In this document: piece after piece, positions 43,982-52,132 of the stretch
Numbering within the stretch: the first letter of the stretch is position 1
Layout of the letters: every line of letters starts with the position of its first letter
Assembly: GCA_029210725.1 (NCBI GenBank)
Contig: JARGFM010000005.1
Span: forward strand, 1 to 64,000
Reading direction: 5' to 3'
DNA from: Bacteroidales bacterium
Lineage (GTDB): Bacteria > Bacteroidota > Bacteroidia > Bacteroidales > GCA-2748055
DNA: 64,000 bases
Translations under genes and position numbers: made by a program
Notes under the pieces: generated by a model
Seen by the model: only the letters and a program-made list of their open reading frames with translations
Database searches by the model: none
What the model was told of the DNA's origin: nothing

Positions 43982-44794
43982 ATGAAAAGAGCTCAATACT
44001 TAATTATTAGCGTGGTAGCCATCGTGGTACTGCTGCTTATATTCGGAAGTCAGATGTTTTATGTTCTGAAACCGGGTGAGCGTGGCGTGGTTTTTAAGAA
44101 ATTCGGAATGGGACTGGATAAGGATAATATCTATATTCCCGGATTTCATGTAATTGCTCCATGGAATGACCTGATACGCTACGATGTCAAGGAACAAAAG
44201 ATTGAAGAGACCATGGATGTACTGGATAAAGGCGGACTGTCCATCAATGTGGATGTGACCCTTATTTTTAATCCTTTTTATGAAAGAATCGGTTATCTGC
44301 ATGAAAACATCGGAGCCAATTATGTATCCGTTATGGTGATCCCCAACGTGCGATCGGCCGTTCGGGCGGTAACAGGCCGCTACACCGCCGAGGAGATTTA
44401 TTCCACCATGCGTGGCGAAGTGGAGAAAGAGATTATTGCAGCTACCCGGAAAGCACTTGCCGATAAAAGTATAGAGATGAAAGACCTGCTGATCCGGGCC
44501 ATTACCCTGCCCGAAAAGATAAAAGCTGCGATTGAGAGTAAATTGCAGCAGCAGCAGGAGGCCCTGGCCTACCAATACCGGCTCGAGCGTGAGACGAGTG
44601 AGGCCGATCGTCTCCGGATCCAGGCACAGGGTATTGCTGATTACAATGCCATTATCAGCGCTTCTCTGACCGATCGTATTTTAAGGCAAAAGGGTATTGA
44701 TGCTACCCTGGAGCTGGCAAATTCAGCAAATAGCAAGGTGGTGGTCATTGGAGGCGGGGAAGAAGGATTGCCGCTGATCCTGGGAGGAAACTAA
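43982..44794 (+). CDS. Prohibitin/SPFH-domain membrane protein
   Basis: Membrane protein of 270 residues with an N-terminal anchor (about 5-27) followed by a prohibitin/SPFH domain (KPGERGVVFKKFG ... GFHVIAPWNDLIRYDVKEQKIEE ... NPFYERIGYLHENIGANY) and a C-terminal coiled coil with QQQQEALAYQYRLERETSEADR. Such proteins form ring- or cage-like assemblies and can regulate AAA proteases. The ATG at 43982 begins the signal-anchor; an upstream extension to 43838 overlaps the divergent phosphorylase and is not supported. Confidence 0.9.
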   Translation: MKRAQYLIISVVAIVVLLLIFGSQMFYVLKPGERGVVFKKFGMGLDKDNIYIPGFHVIAPWNDLIRYDVKEQKIEETMDVLDKGGLSINVDVTLIFNPFYERIGYLHENIGANYVSVMVIPNVRSAVRAVTGRYTAEEIYSTMRGEVEKEIIAATRKALADKSIEMKDLLIRAITLPEKIKAAIESKLQQQQEALAYQYRLERETSEADRLRIQAQGIADYNAIISASLTDRILRQKGIDATLELANSANSKVVVIGGGEEGLPLILGGN

Positions 44795-44806
44795 AGCAAA
44801 AGAATC

Positions 44807-45265
44807 ATGTTGCAGCGATCACAGACTCTTTTTCTTCTGGGAGTCTTTATCCTGAGCCTGTTTTTATTAACGGGCCCTGTCACACGTTTTACACTGGAAG
44901 GAAGCGAGTTTGTACTGAAGTATTCCGGCCTGTTTAATGAGGCCGGTGAGAAACTGGAAGTGGCCACCTGGCCGCTTTCCGTTCTCTGTATCTCCGTTGC
45001 GGTGCTTGCATTTCTAAATATTTTCCTGTACAGGAACCGTATGCGGCAGATGAGGATCGCCGTGTTCCTCATCCTGCTCCATGCGGGTATGGTAGCCATG
45101 ATGTTTTTCTATACAGCTATGTCGAAGCGTCAGCTGGAGGGAGCCCTGGTCCTGCATCAATGGAGGTTTGTGATACCTCCCGTATGCATTATTCTCCTCT
45201 ATTTCGCCTTCCGGAGAATCCGCAGGGATGAGCTGCTTGTAAAGGCTTTCGACAGGATCAGATAA
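44807..45265 (+). CDS. DUF4293 membrane protein
   Basis: Membrane protein of 152 residues with four hydrophobic segments. The start MLQRSQTLFLLGVFILSLFL is characteristic of DUF4293, a Bacteroidota-specific family of unknown role. The end overlaps the convergent pyrI gene by 8 bases. It follows the prohibitin gene by 12 bases and may be co-expressed with it. Confidence 0.88.
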   Translation: MLQRSQTLFLLGVFILSLFLLTGPVTRFTLEGSEFVLKYSGLFNEAGEKLEVATWPLSVLCISVAVLAFLNIFLYRNRMRQMRIAVFLILLHAGMVAMMFFYTAMSKRQLEGALVLHQWRFVIPPVCIILLYFAFRRIRRDELLVKAFDRIR

Positions 45266-45713
45266 TCACAATGTTGTCCTGGTCGGTTATCTTTTCGCAA
45301 TAGTGGCATTTCAACTTCACCTGCACTTTGGAGATCACCTCGAAACGCGTGCTGACCTTTTCGTTATTGGTGATACATTTGGGATTCACACATTTCGCGA
45401 TGCCGTAGATTTCATCGGGAATTTCAACCACCCTTTTCTCGACCACGTCGTACTCGCGGATAATGTTTAGCTTGGCACTGGGCGCCACCAGGGCAATCTT
45501 GTTGATTTCCGAGTCTTTAAAGAAAACCTCTGACAGTTTGATGATCCCTTTTTTTCCCAGCTTATTACTTCCGAGACTGTTGCCGATGGTTATCATGGTA
45601 TCGAGTTTATCGAGGTTCAGGATGGATACCACTTTAAAGAGGGCAGAAGCCGGGATATGATCAATAACGGTTCCTTCTTTAATCGCACTGACTGATAGTT
45701 GTTTATCTTTCAT
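45258..45713 (-). CDS. pyrI: Aspartate carbamoyltransferase regulatory subunit
   Basis: Regulatory chain of 151 residues. N-terminal allosteric domain (SAIKEGTVIDHIPA) and C-terminal zinc domain with the four Cys in CVNPKC, and CHYCEK. It binds nucleotides (ATP, CTP) and tunes PyrB in the ATCase complex of pyrimidine synthesis. It follows pyrB after 28 bases. The catalytic-regulatory pair indicates a class B ATCase. Confidence 0.97.
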   Translation of the reverse strand: MKDKQLSVSAIKEGTVIDHIPASALFKVVSILNLDKLDTMITIGNSLGSNKLGKKGIIKLSEVFFKDSEINKIALVAPSAKLNIIREYDVVEKRVVEIPDEIYGIAKCVNPKCITNNEKVSTRFEVISKVQVKLKCHYCEKITDQDNIVII

Positions 45714-45741
45714 CTTATTGGCTTGTTCAGTTGGAATGAAA

Positions 45742-46650
45742 TTATTTTATACCCAGGATGGAGGTCAGGATGGCCATACGCACATAGACTCCGTTCCTTG
45801 CCTGATCAAAATAGTAAGCATGGGGGCTTCCGTCCACATCTGTATGGATCTCGTTTACCCGGGGCAGGGGATGCAGCACTTTCATGCTTTCCTTGCAATC
45901 CTCCAGCATCGCCCTGCACAGGATGTATGCGTTTTTAACTCTTTCATATTCAATGGGATCGGTGAATCGTTCCTGCTGAACCCTGGTCATATAAATAATA
46001 TCGGCTTCCGGAAGGAATTCAGTCAGTTCCTTTCCTTCGATATAATTTAATCCGATTTTGTCCAGATAAAGTTTATAGGAAGGGGGCATTTTAAGCTCAT
46101 CGGGTGATATGAAATAGAAGGTTGGATTGAATTTGGACATGGCCTGAAGCAGGGAATGAACGGTTCGTCCGTATTTCAGGTCTCCTACCATAAAGATCTT
46201 CAGGTTCTCCAGGGTACCCTGAGTTTTCAGGATGGAATACATATCCAGCAGGGTCTGGGTGGGATGCTGGTTAGCACCATCTCCTGCATTCACAATGGGT
46301 ACAGAAGAAACCTCGCTGGCCAGGCGGGCACTCCCTTCCAGGGGGTGGCGCATCACGATCAGGTCGGCATAATTACTTACCATTTTAATGGTGTCGTGCA
46401 GGGTTTCTCCTTTGGAAGCACTGGTGGCCCCTGAATCGCTGAATCCAACAACCCGGCCACCCAGTCCGTTGATGGCAGTTTCAAAACTCAGCCGGGTTCT
46501 GGTGGAGGGCTCAAAAAACAGGGTAGAGATCACATATCCATTGAGGATTTCCTGGCGTGGGTTCGCTTCGAATTCGGCAGCCAGATCCAGGATACGCAGA
46601 TACTCTTCCCGGGTGAAATCTGTGATTGAAACAAGATGTTTGTTCTTCAT
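45742..46650 (-). CDS. pyrB: Aspartate carbamoyltransferase catalytic subunit
   Basis: Catalytic chain of 302 residues. Motifs: [13 protein letters not shown] (carbamoyl phosphate), [22 protein letters not shown] and HPLPRVNEI. It makes N-carbamoyl-aspartate, the first committed step of pyrimidine synthesis. It precedes pyrI in the same unit. Length and motifs are standard. Confidence 0.98.
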   Translation of the reverse strand: MKNKHLVSITDFTREEYLRILDLAAEFEANPRQEILNGYVISTLFFEPSTRTRLSFETAINGLGGRVVGFSDSGATSASKGETLHDTIKMVSNYADLIVMRHPLEGSARLASEVSSVPIVNAGDGANQHPTQTLLDMYSILKTQGTLENLKIFMVGDLKYGRTVHSLLQAMSKFNPTFYFISPDELKMPPSYKLYLDKIGLNYIEGKELTEFLPEADIIYMTRVQQERFTDPIEYERVKNAYILCRAMLEDCKESMKVLHPLPRVNEIHTDVDGSPHAYYFDQARNGVYVRMAILTSILGIK

Positions 46651-46684
46651 ACGATGAGGATTTATTTCGAATTTAATATAGTGA

Positions 46685-47290
46685 CTATTCTTCTATAAGT
46701 GCTATCCTGCAGCTTGTGATTTTTGAAAAACTATCAAACACCCTATTGCTATGCCGCTTCCATGATTTCAAAGTCAGTGAGCAATTCAAATCAAACTCCT
46801 GCTCCTCGATATCTAGCTCCAACTCCTTGATCACCTTCATGACGGCATTCATACAATCGTATTTAAACTCCACTCTTAAGCGGTCATACACTCTTCGCTC
46901 GATACAACTGTTCTGATCCAGTGCATCCGCGGCAGCCGACCGATAGGCATTTATCAATCCACCCACACCCAGCTTGGTCCCTCCGAAATACCGAACCACC
47001 ACCACCAGCAGATCGCTTAGTTCCCTGGATATAATTTGTCCGTATATGGGTTTACCGGCACTTCCCGACGGTTCTCCGTCATCGCTCACCCTGTACCGTG
47101 TCAGCCCGGGCCCCAAACGCCATGCAAAGCAGTGATGCCGGGCATCGTGATACATCTTTTTAAGCCCGGCCAGTTGCTGCTTTATGCCCTCCTCATGATC
47201 AAGCGGATAAGCGAATGCGAGAAATTTGCTTCCTTTCTCTTTATAAATCCCTTCCGAAGGGCCTTGTATGGTCAGATACAGATCTTTCAT
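46685..47290 (-). CDS. YigZ/IMPACT-family protein
   Basis: Protein of 201 residues with the UPF0029/IMPACT domain: [45 protein letters not shown] and [22 protein letters not shown]-terminal ferredoxin-like domain follows ([15 protein letters not shown]). YigZ is thought to act on translation or RNA-related targets. Its start abuts the stop of the EamA-type transporter gene with no spacing. Confidence 0.93.
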   Translation of the reverse strand: MKDLYLTIQGPSEGIYKEKGSKFLAFAYPLDHEEGIKQQLAGLKKMYHDARHHCFAWRLGPGLTRYRVSDDGEPSGSAGKPIYGQIISRELSDLLVVVVRYFGGTKLGVGGLINAYRSAAADALDQNSCIERRVYDRLRVEFKYDCMNAVMKVIKELELDIEEQEFDLNCSLTLKSWKRHSNRVFDSFSKITSCRIALIEE

Positions 47291-48172
47291 CTAGACCAGC
47301 ATAAAAAGCAACAGAGCCAGTGCCGACAGTCCGATTCCTATCCAGTTGATCAGTTTCAGTTCCTCTTTAAAAACCCAAAGTCCCACCAGCACGCTCAAGG
47401 CCACTATACTGATGTTATTGGCCCCGAAAATAACCGAACTGTCTAAGCTCCTGCCATCAGACGGGCTATAGTGCAGGGCTCTTACCATAAAATAGATGGA
47501 ACCGAAGTTCACGGCTCCCAGCAAGCCTCCCCAGGCCCATACCCTGCCTTTGAAAAACTGTCGCCTGTCTTTCCTGAATATAAGCATGGCCAGTAATCCT
47601 GAGAGAAAAGCATTCAGGAAGAGAATGGCGCTGAAAAGAGCGGTTTCGACATCATCCACATATTGCTGTTGTGCCAGTTTCACCAGGGAATCCACGACCC
47701 CCATACCCACAAAAAGCAGGAGGGGGATAAAGACGGCACTCCTTCCAAAACTACCGTTTTCAGGTTTATATACCGTTAACACCACTCCACCCAGCGCGAT
47801 AATCACAGCGGTCGACTTCATCTGGGTAAGCTGATCGGAAGGGTCGATAATCAGGGAGAAGACAATGGGGAAAATGACCGACATTTTACTGGCAACGGTG
47901 GTGACCGATAGTCCGGCTTTTTTTGTGGAATGGGCCACCAGGAAAAACATCAGAATAAACAGGATTCCAATGATGATGCTGACAGGCAGCCATCGGGCAT
48001 CCAATATGGCTGGAAGTCCTGCATCGCCGGTGTTGATGATAAGACCCAGCAGAGTGGCAACGAGGTAATTAATAACAATTACCGGGAAGACCGGGATATA
48101 TAACCGGCTAATACTTTTGAAAATGATGAAAATGCCTGTGGAGGAGAGTATGCAGAGAATAAGAAAATGCAT
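47291..48172 (-). CDS. EamA/DMT-family transporter
   Basis: Ten-helix drug/metabolite-type transporter of 293 residues with the two-fold repeat of about 145 residues each. Typical segments are SKMSVIFPIVFSLII, IIALGGVVLTVYKPE, ANNISIVALSVLVGLWVFKEELKLINWIGIGL. The substrate is unknown. It precedes yigZ; a terminator-like hairpin separates it from dnaA upstream. Confidence 0.9.
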   Translation of the reverse strand: MHFLILCILSSTGIFIIFKSISRLYIPVFPVIVINYLVATLLGLIINTGDAGLPAILDARWLPVSIIIGILFILMFFLVAHSTKKAGLSVTTVASKMSVIFPIVFSLIIDPSDQLTQMKSTAVIIALGGVVLTVYKPENGSFGRSAVFIPLLLFVGMGVVDSLVKLAQQQYVDDVETALFSAILFLNAFLSGLLAMLIFRKDRRQFFKGRVWAWGGLLGAVNFGSIYFMVRALHYSPSDGRSLDSSVIFGANNISIVALSVLVGLWVFKEELKLINWIGIGLSALALLLFMLV

Positions 48173-48187
48173 TCAGAACTTCATATT

Positions 48188-48217
48188 AAAAAAAAACAGG
48201 TCCCTTGAGAACCTGTT
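48188..48217 (-). terminator. Terminator after dnaA
   Basis: On the minus strand AACAGGT pairs with ACCTGTT across nine bases, followed by nine T. It lies 10 bases beyond the dnaA stop. Confidence 0.85.
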
Positions 48218-48227
48218 CCTGTTGAAA

Positions 48228-49649
48228 CTACATTTTAAGTTTTTTCTCAATTTCATCGACCTGGAGCCGGAAGCGTTTATCAGTTTCTATCAGGTTATTC
48301 ACTGTTTTACAGGCATGTAATACTGTTGCATGGTCCTTTCCTCCAATCTGGGAGCCAATGGTTGCCAGAGATGATTTTGTCAGGGTCTTGGAGAAGAACA
48401 TGGCTACCTGGCGTGCCTGAACAATCTCCCGTTTTCTCGTCTTTGACTGTAGCTGTTCGAGCCCGATGTTGTAGTAATTGCAGACCACTTTCTGAATATA
48501 GTCAATGGAAATCTCCCGCTTGGTGCTTTTGATGAGCTTATCGATCATCTCTTTGGTGAGATCGAGAGTAATCTCTTTCTTGTTAAGTGTTGACTGGGCA
48601 AGCAGGGATATCAGTGCGCCCTCCAGTTCCCTGATATTATCTGAGATATGTGTGGCGATACACTCCAATACCTCTTCAGGAAGCTCGATCCCATCATTAT
48701 AGGTTTTCTTTTTCAGAATGGCCATCCGGGTTTCGAAATCTGGTACCTGAAGATCGGCCGAAAGCCCCCACTTGAACCTGCTGAGCAACCTGGACTCCAT
48801 TCCCTGTAACTCTACCGGGGGTTTGTCCGAGGTGAGAATCAATTGCCTGCCACTTTGATGAAGATGATTGAATATGTGAAAGAAGGTATCCTGCGTTTTC
48901 TCCTTTCCTGCGAATTCGTGCACATCGTCAATGATCAGCACATCAATCATCTGGTAGAAGTGGAGAAAATCATTTTTATTGTTATTCCTGATGGCATCTA
49001 CAAACTGCGTCTGGAATTTGTTGGCATTTACGTAAAGAACTGTTTTATCAGGAAACAGCGCCTTAACTTCAATGCCTATGGCCTGTGCCAGATGAGTCTT
49101 TCCCAGGCCACTGTCGCCATAAATCAGCAAAGGATTAAACGCGGTACCCCCGGGGTTTTTAGAGACGGCATAACCGGCAGAGCGGGCAAGTCTGTTGCAC
49201 TCACCTTCGATGAAGTTATCAAATGAGTTCTCCGGATTGAGCCTGGGATCAATATCCAGCTTCTTCAATCCGGGAATTACAAAAGGGTTTTTTATAGTAT
49301 TTTCGCTGGCATCCAGAGGAACGGAAACGGGAGTGTTCCGGATCTCCTTATTGTTTCTGGCCGGGAATTTGACCGTATAGGGCTTGCTGTTATTATAGGA
49401 GTTATTCTGCATGATCACGTTGTACTCAAGCTTGGCTTCCGGGCCCATTTCTTTTTTGATCACTTTTCGCAGTATATCAATATACTGTTCCTCGAGGTAT
49501 TCATAGAAGAAGGGGCTGGGAACCTGGATAGTCAAAATGTCATTTTCAAGCTTCAGAGGAACAATCGGCTCAAACCAAGTACGAAAACTTATGGAGGGCA
49601 CATTGTCTTTGATCACGTTAAGACAGTTGTTCCAGATACGTTCATGCAT
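48228..49649 (-). CDS. dnaA: Chromosomal replication initiator protein DnaA
   Basis: Initiator of 473 residues. Domain I is at about 5-85, AAA+ domain III has Walker A GDSGLGKTH and Walker B VLIIDDVHEF, with a sensor region FKWGLSADLQ, and domain IV ends with the DNA-binding helix (GGKDHATVLHACKTV). It opens the origin by binding DnaA boxes. The AT-rich spacer upstream is a candidate control region. No dnaN or gyrB is adjacent. Confidence 0.99.
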   Translation of the reverse strand: MHERIWNNCLNVIKDNVPSISFRTWFEPIVPLKLENDILTIQVPSPFFYEYLEEQYIDILRKVIKKEMGPEAKLEYNVIMQNNSYNNSKPYTVKFPARNNKEIRNTPVSVPLDASENTIKNPFVIPGLKKLDIDPRLNPENSFDNFIEGECNRLARSAGYAVSKNPGGTAFNPLLIYGDSGLGKTHLAQAIGIEVKALFPDKTVLYVNANKFQTQFVDAIRNNNKNDFLHFYQMIDVLIIDDVHEFAGKEKTQDTFFHIFNHLHQSGRQLILTSDKPPVELQGMESRLLSRFKWGLSADLQVPDFETRMAILKKKTYNDGIELPEEVLECIATHISDNIRELEGALISLLAQSTLNKKEITLDLTKEMIDKLIKSTKREISIDYIQKVVCNYYNIGLEQLQSKTRKREIVQARQVAMFFSKTLTKSSLATIGSQIGGKDHATVLHACKTVNNLIETDKRFRLQVDEIEKKLKM

Positions 49650-50019
49650 TTTAAACGTCGATTTAGTATTAGAATTTTAAGTTTTTAGCCAGCGGGATAC
49701 TAAAAGCAAAGATTGTGAAAAAAAAGTTAAAAAAAAACTGAAGAAGCCTTGAAAGTTACAGAAAGACTATATTGTTTTTAGGGTCAATTATTTATAGAAT
49801 AAAAAAAAACAGATTATTTGTAACATGCACAATATCAAATAGTTATCATAATTCTTATTCTTTCTAATCTTAATGAATTGTTAATTAAACCTTTAGTCCT
49901 TCCAATTCAATTTTTTATTTAATATACATCCAAACTCAGGGTTTTCTTTCAACAAAAAAAAACAACTTTTATCAAATTATTTCACCTGAAAATCTTCGCT
50001 TCCGGGGTGGTTTTTGCTG
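49650..50019. other. AT-rich intergenic region between dnaA and the MCE gene
   Basis: About 370 bases, notably AT-rich with runs of A and T (nine A at 49802-49810, ATTTTTTATTTAATATA near 49911) and no gene. Weak DnaA-box-like words (TTATCATA, TTATCAAA) occur; no clear TTATCCACA. It probably contains the dnaA promoter, and an origin is possible but not demonstrated. Confidence 0.45.
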
Positions 50020-50940
50020 TTATTTTCCGAACAGTGAAAAATGAACATAATCCTGCGGATTTTCATTCAGATCGTTCACCAGGCTGTCCAGGTTACTAAG
50101 AAGATTTTGAAGCTGAGTGTATATGCTGTCTGAGTAAATAAGTTTGCCTGCGGAACCCTCACCGGAATTCAACTGATTCATCAGCTGTGTAAAGGCGCCG
50201 GACGCTGCTATTAATTCTTCGGCGATCCTGTCAATGCCGGCTCTGTCCAGGGAGGCAGCGATGGAGTTAAGGTGCCCCGTCATTGAATCAATCTCCTCTT
50301 CCTGAGATTCAAGCATGGAGGTAAAACTCTCCAGGTTTTGAAAGCTTTCGTACAGCGGTCCGCCCTGCTTCAGAGAACGGGAAAGGGATGCCGATATCCC
50401 GGCAAGGTGGCGGAGGGTTTCGGCCGGATCCTCTGTTTTCAAAAGCCCGTCAAGTTTTAAGACCACGCTGTCAAGGGATTCTGCGAGCCCTCCGATCTGC
50501 TCGACGACGGGCAGGATCTGGTCGGTGACGGAGGAAAACATATTCTCTTCAGTTAAAGACTGGATGGTATCCTGGTGCTGAAGCCGGTCCCCTTGTCCGG
50601 ATGCCTCCAGGCGGATGGCCTTGCTGCCCAGGAGATCCGCACTGTAGAGGATGGCGGTGGAACCTCTCCGGACAGGGTAGCGTTTCTCGATATGCAATTT
50701 TACATGGATGGGGGGCTTCACGCCCGGCAGAAGATCAATGGCATCTATAAACCCGATTTTCACTCCGTTCATCAGCACAGGTGCGGAGGACTCGATGCCA
50801 CCTGAATCCTCAAAAAATGCATGCAGGGTATAGGTGCTGTTAAGTATATTCCTGCCTTTCAGGTAGTTAATGCCCCAGATTAAGACAATCAGAGTTGCTA
50901 GACCGATGATGCCGACTTTGGCTTCACTGCTGATTTTCAT
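50020..50940 (-). CDS. MlaD/MCE-domain protein
   Basis: Protein of 306 residues with an N-terminal anchor (SEAKVGIIGLATLIVLIWGINYL) and one MCE domain (about 40-120: NSTYTLHAFFEDSGGIESSAPVLMNGVKIGFIDAI). The remainder is coiled coil (about 140-300). MCE proteins move lipids across the periplasm; the permease and ATPase subunits are not nearby. It overlaps the amidase gene by 17 bases and follows it. Confidence 0.92.
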   Translation of the reverse strand: MKISSEAKVGIIGLATLIVLIWGINYLKGRNILNSTYTLHAFFEDSGGIESSAPVLMNGVKIGFIDAIDLLPGVKPPIHVKLHIEKRYPVRRGSTAILYSADLLGSKAIRLEASGQGDRLQHQDTIQSLTEENMFSSVTDQILPVVEQIGGLAESLDSVVLKLDGLLKTEDPAETLRHLAGISASLSRSLKQGGPLYESFQNLESFTSMLESQEEEIDSMTGHLNSIAASLDRAGIDRIAEELIAASGAFTQLMNQLNSGEGSAGKLIYSDSIYTQLQNLLSNLDSLVNDLNENPQDYVHFSLFGK

Positions 50941-52093
50941 ATGATTGATTTATTTCCTCCAGGGCAACGCTGAGCGGAACGATCTTCCCGCCCTTCGATG
51001 CCACAACAAAAGCGTCTGGATAATCAGATTTTATTGCAGTACATCTCTCCAGGGCCGCGTGGTAACTGGACTCTCTGCCCACCAGGTATTTGAACCACCT
51101 GCCATCCTCGATCACCATGACCCTATCGTAGCCCTTAAAGGATGACGGTTCTGCGGCAATTTTGTTCTTGGAAGAAGCCAGTTGAACGCTAAAAATGATC
51201 CTGTCCGCCACAGGGGCAAGCTCTTTGTTTTCTTCAGGGCTAAGCTTACCGCCGGCAGGTTTATCTCCCACGACCACGGTAAGATTGCTCCGGCGGTCAA
51301 TAAGCTCTTTGTAGTTTTTAAATCCCCGGTAGATGGCAGAGGCAATAATCTCCTGCCCATATGGGGTAAGCAGGTATTTTTCCTCTTCAAGATTGGAAAT
51401 AAAACCGGTCTCCACCAAAACACCCGGCATAGAAGTCTGCGCGAGCACCAGAAGACCCTGCTCCCTGACACCCAGATCATTTCTCTGCGCACGCTCCCTG
51501 AACTGGTCCTGCACAAAATCGCCGAACTCGATACTCTGTTTAAAATAGGTCTTTTGCATCAGGGAAAACATAATATAGGATTCGGCCGATTTGGGGTCAA
51601 AGTCTTCATAAACCGTTTCATAATCCTCCTCCAGCAGGATGACGGAGTTCTCTCTGACCGCCACTTCAAAATTTTCATCTGCACGGTGCTGACCAAGGAC
51701 CAGGGTGAGGGTTCCATGCGCCGTGGTCCGGCTGTGCGCGTTTACATGGATGGACAGAAAGAGATCCGCTTTGGCTTTGTTAGCAATTTCGGCCCGCTGC
51801 TGCAGCTCAACAAATACATCTGATTTCCGGGTATAGATCACTTTGACATCCGGAATATTCTCTTCGATATAGGAACCTACTTTCAGGGCAATGGCAAGGG
51901 CAATGTCTTTTTCCTTGCCCCGCTTGCCAACCGCACCGGGGTCTTTTCCGCCATGCCCTGCATCAATCACAATGGTCCGGATTCCCTTGGGCGGATCCTT
52001 CCCTGGATCTCTCCCTGTGGATGGGATAGAAATAAGCGCTAAAAATGTTGATACAAGAAACGTATGAAATAGCCGTTTTATATATATTGGCAT
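50924..52093 (-). CDS. N-acetylmuramoyl-L-alanine amidase
   Basis: Exported amidase_3 enzyme of about 389 residues. The signal peptide is near residues 1-25; zinc ligands are in IDAGHGGKDPG (His), E in KEKDIALAIA-type helix and SIHVNAH (His), with VLVETGFISN (Glu). A C-terminal SPOR-like segment (FSVQLASSKNK ... YKYLVG) is present. It cleaves the stem peptide from glycan strands at division. The ATG at 52093 is chosen over 52111. Divergent from the LptD-like gene by 39 bases. Confidence 0.92.
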   Translation of the reverse strand: MPIYIKRLFHTFLVSTFLALISIPSTGRDPGKDPPKGIRTIVIDAGHGGKDPGAVGKRGKEKDIALAIALKVGSYIEENIPDVKVIYTRKSDVFVELQQRAEIANKAKADLFLSIHVNAHSRTTAHGTLTLVLGQHRADENFEVAVRENSVILLEEDYETVYEDFDPKSAESYIMFSLMQKTYFKQSIEFGDFVQDQFRERAQRNDLGVREQGLLVLAQTSMPGVLVETGFISNLEEEKYLLTPYGQEIIASAIYRGFKNYKELIDRRSNLTVVVGDKPAGGKLSPEENKELAPVADRIIFSVQLASSKNKIAAEPSSFKGYDRVMVIEDGRWFKYLVGRESSYHAALERCTAIKSDYPDAFVVASKGGKIVPLSVALEEINQSYENQQ

Positions 52094-52132
52094 TACCTTT
52101 GCGTTTATCACAAAAATATAAGTTTATCCATA

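Noticed and set aside
49802-49960. CRISPR-like or tandem repeat in the AT-rich region
   Set aside because: Only homopolymer runs; no regularly spaced repeat units seen. No CRISPR array or cas gene was found anywhere in the window.
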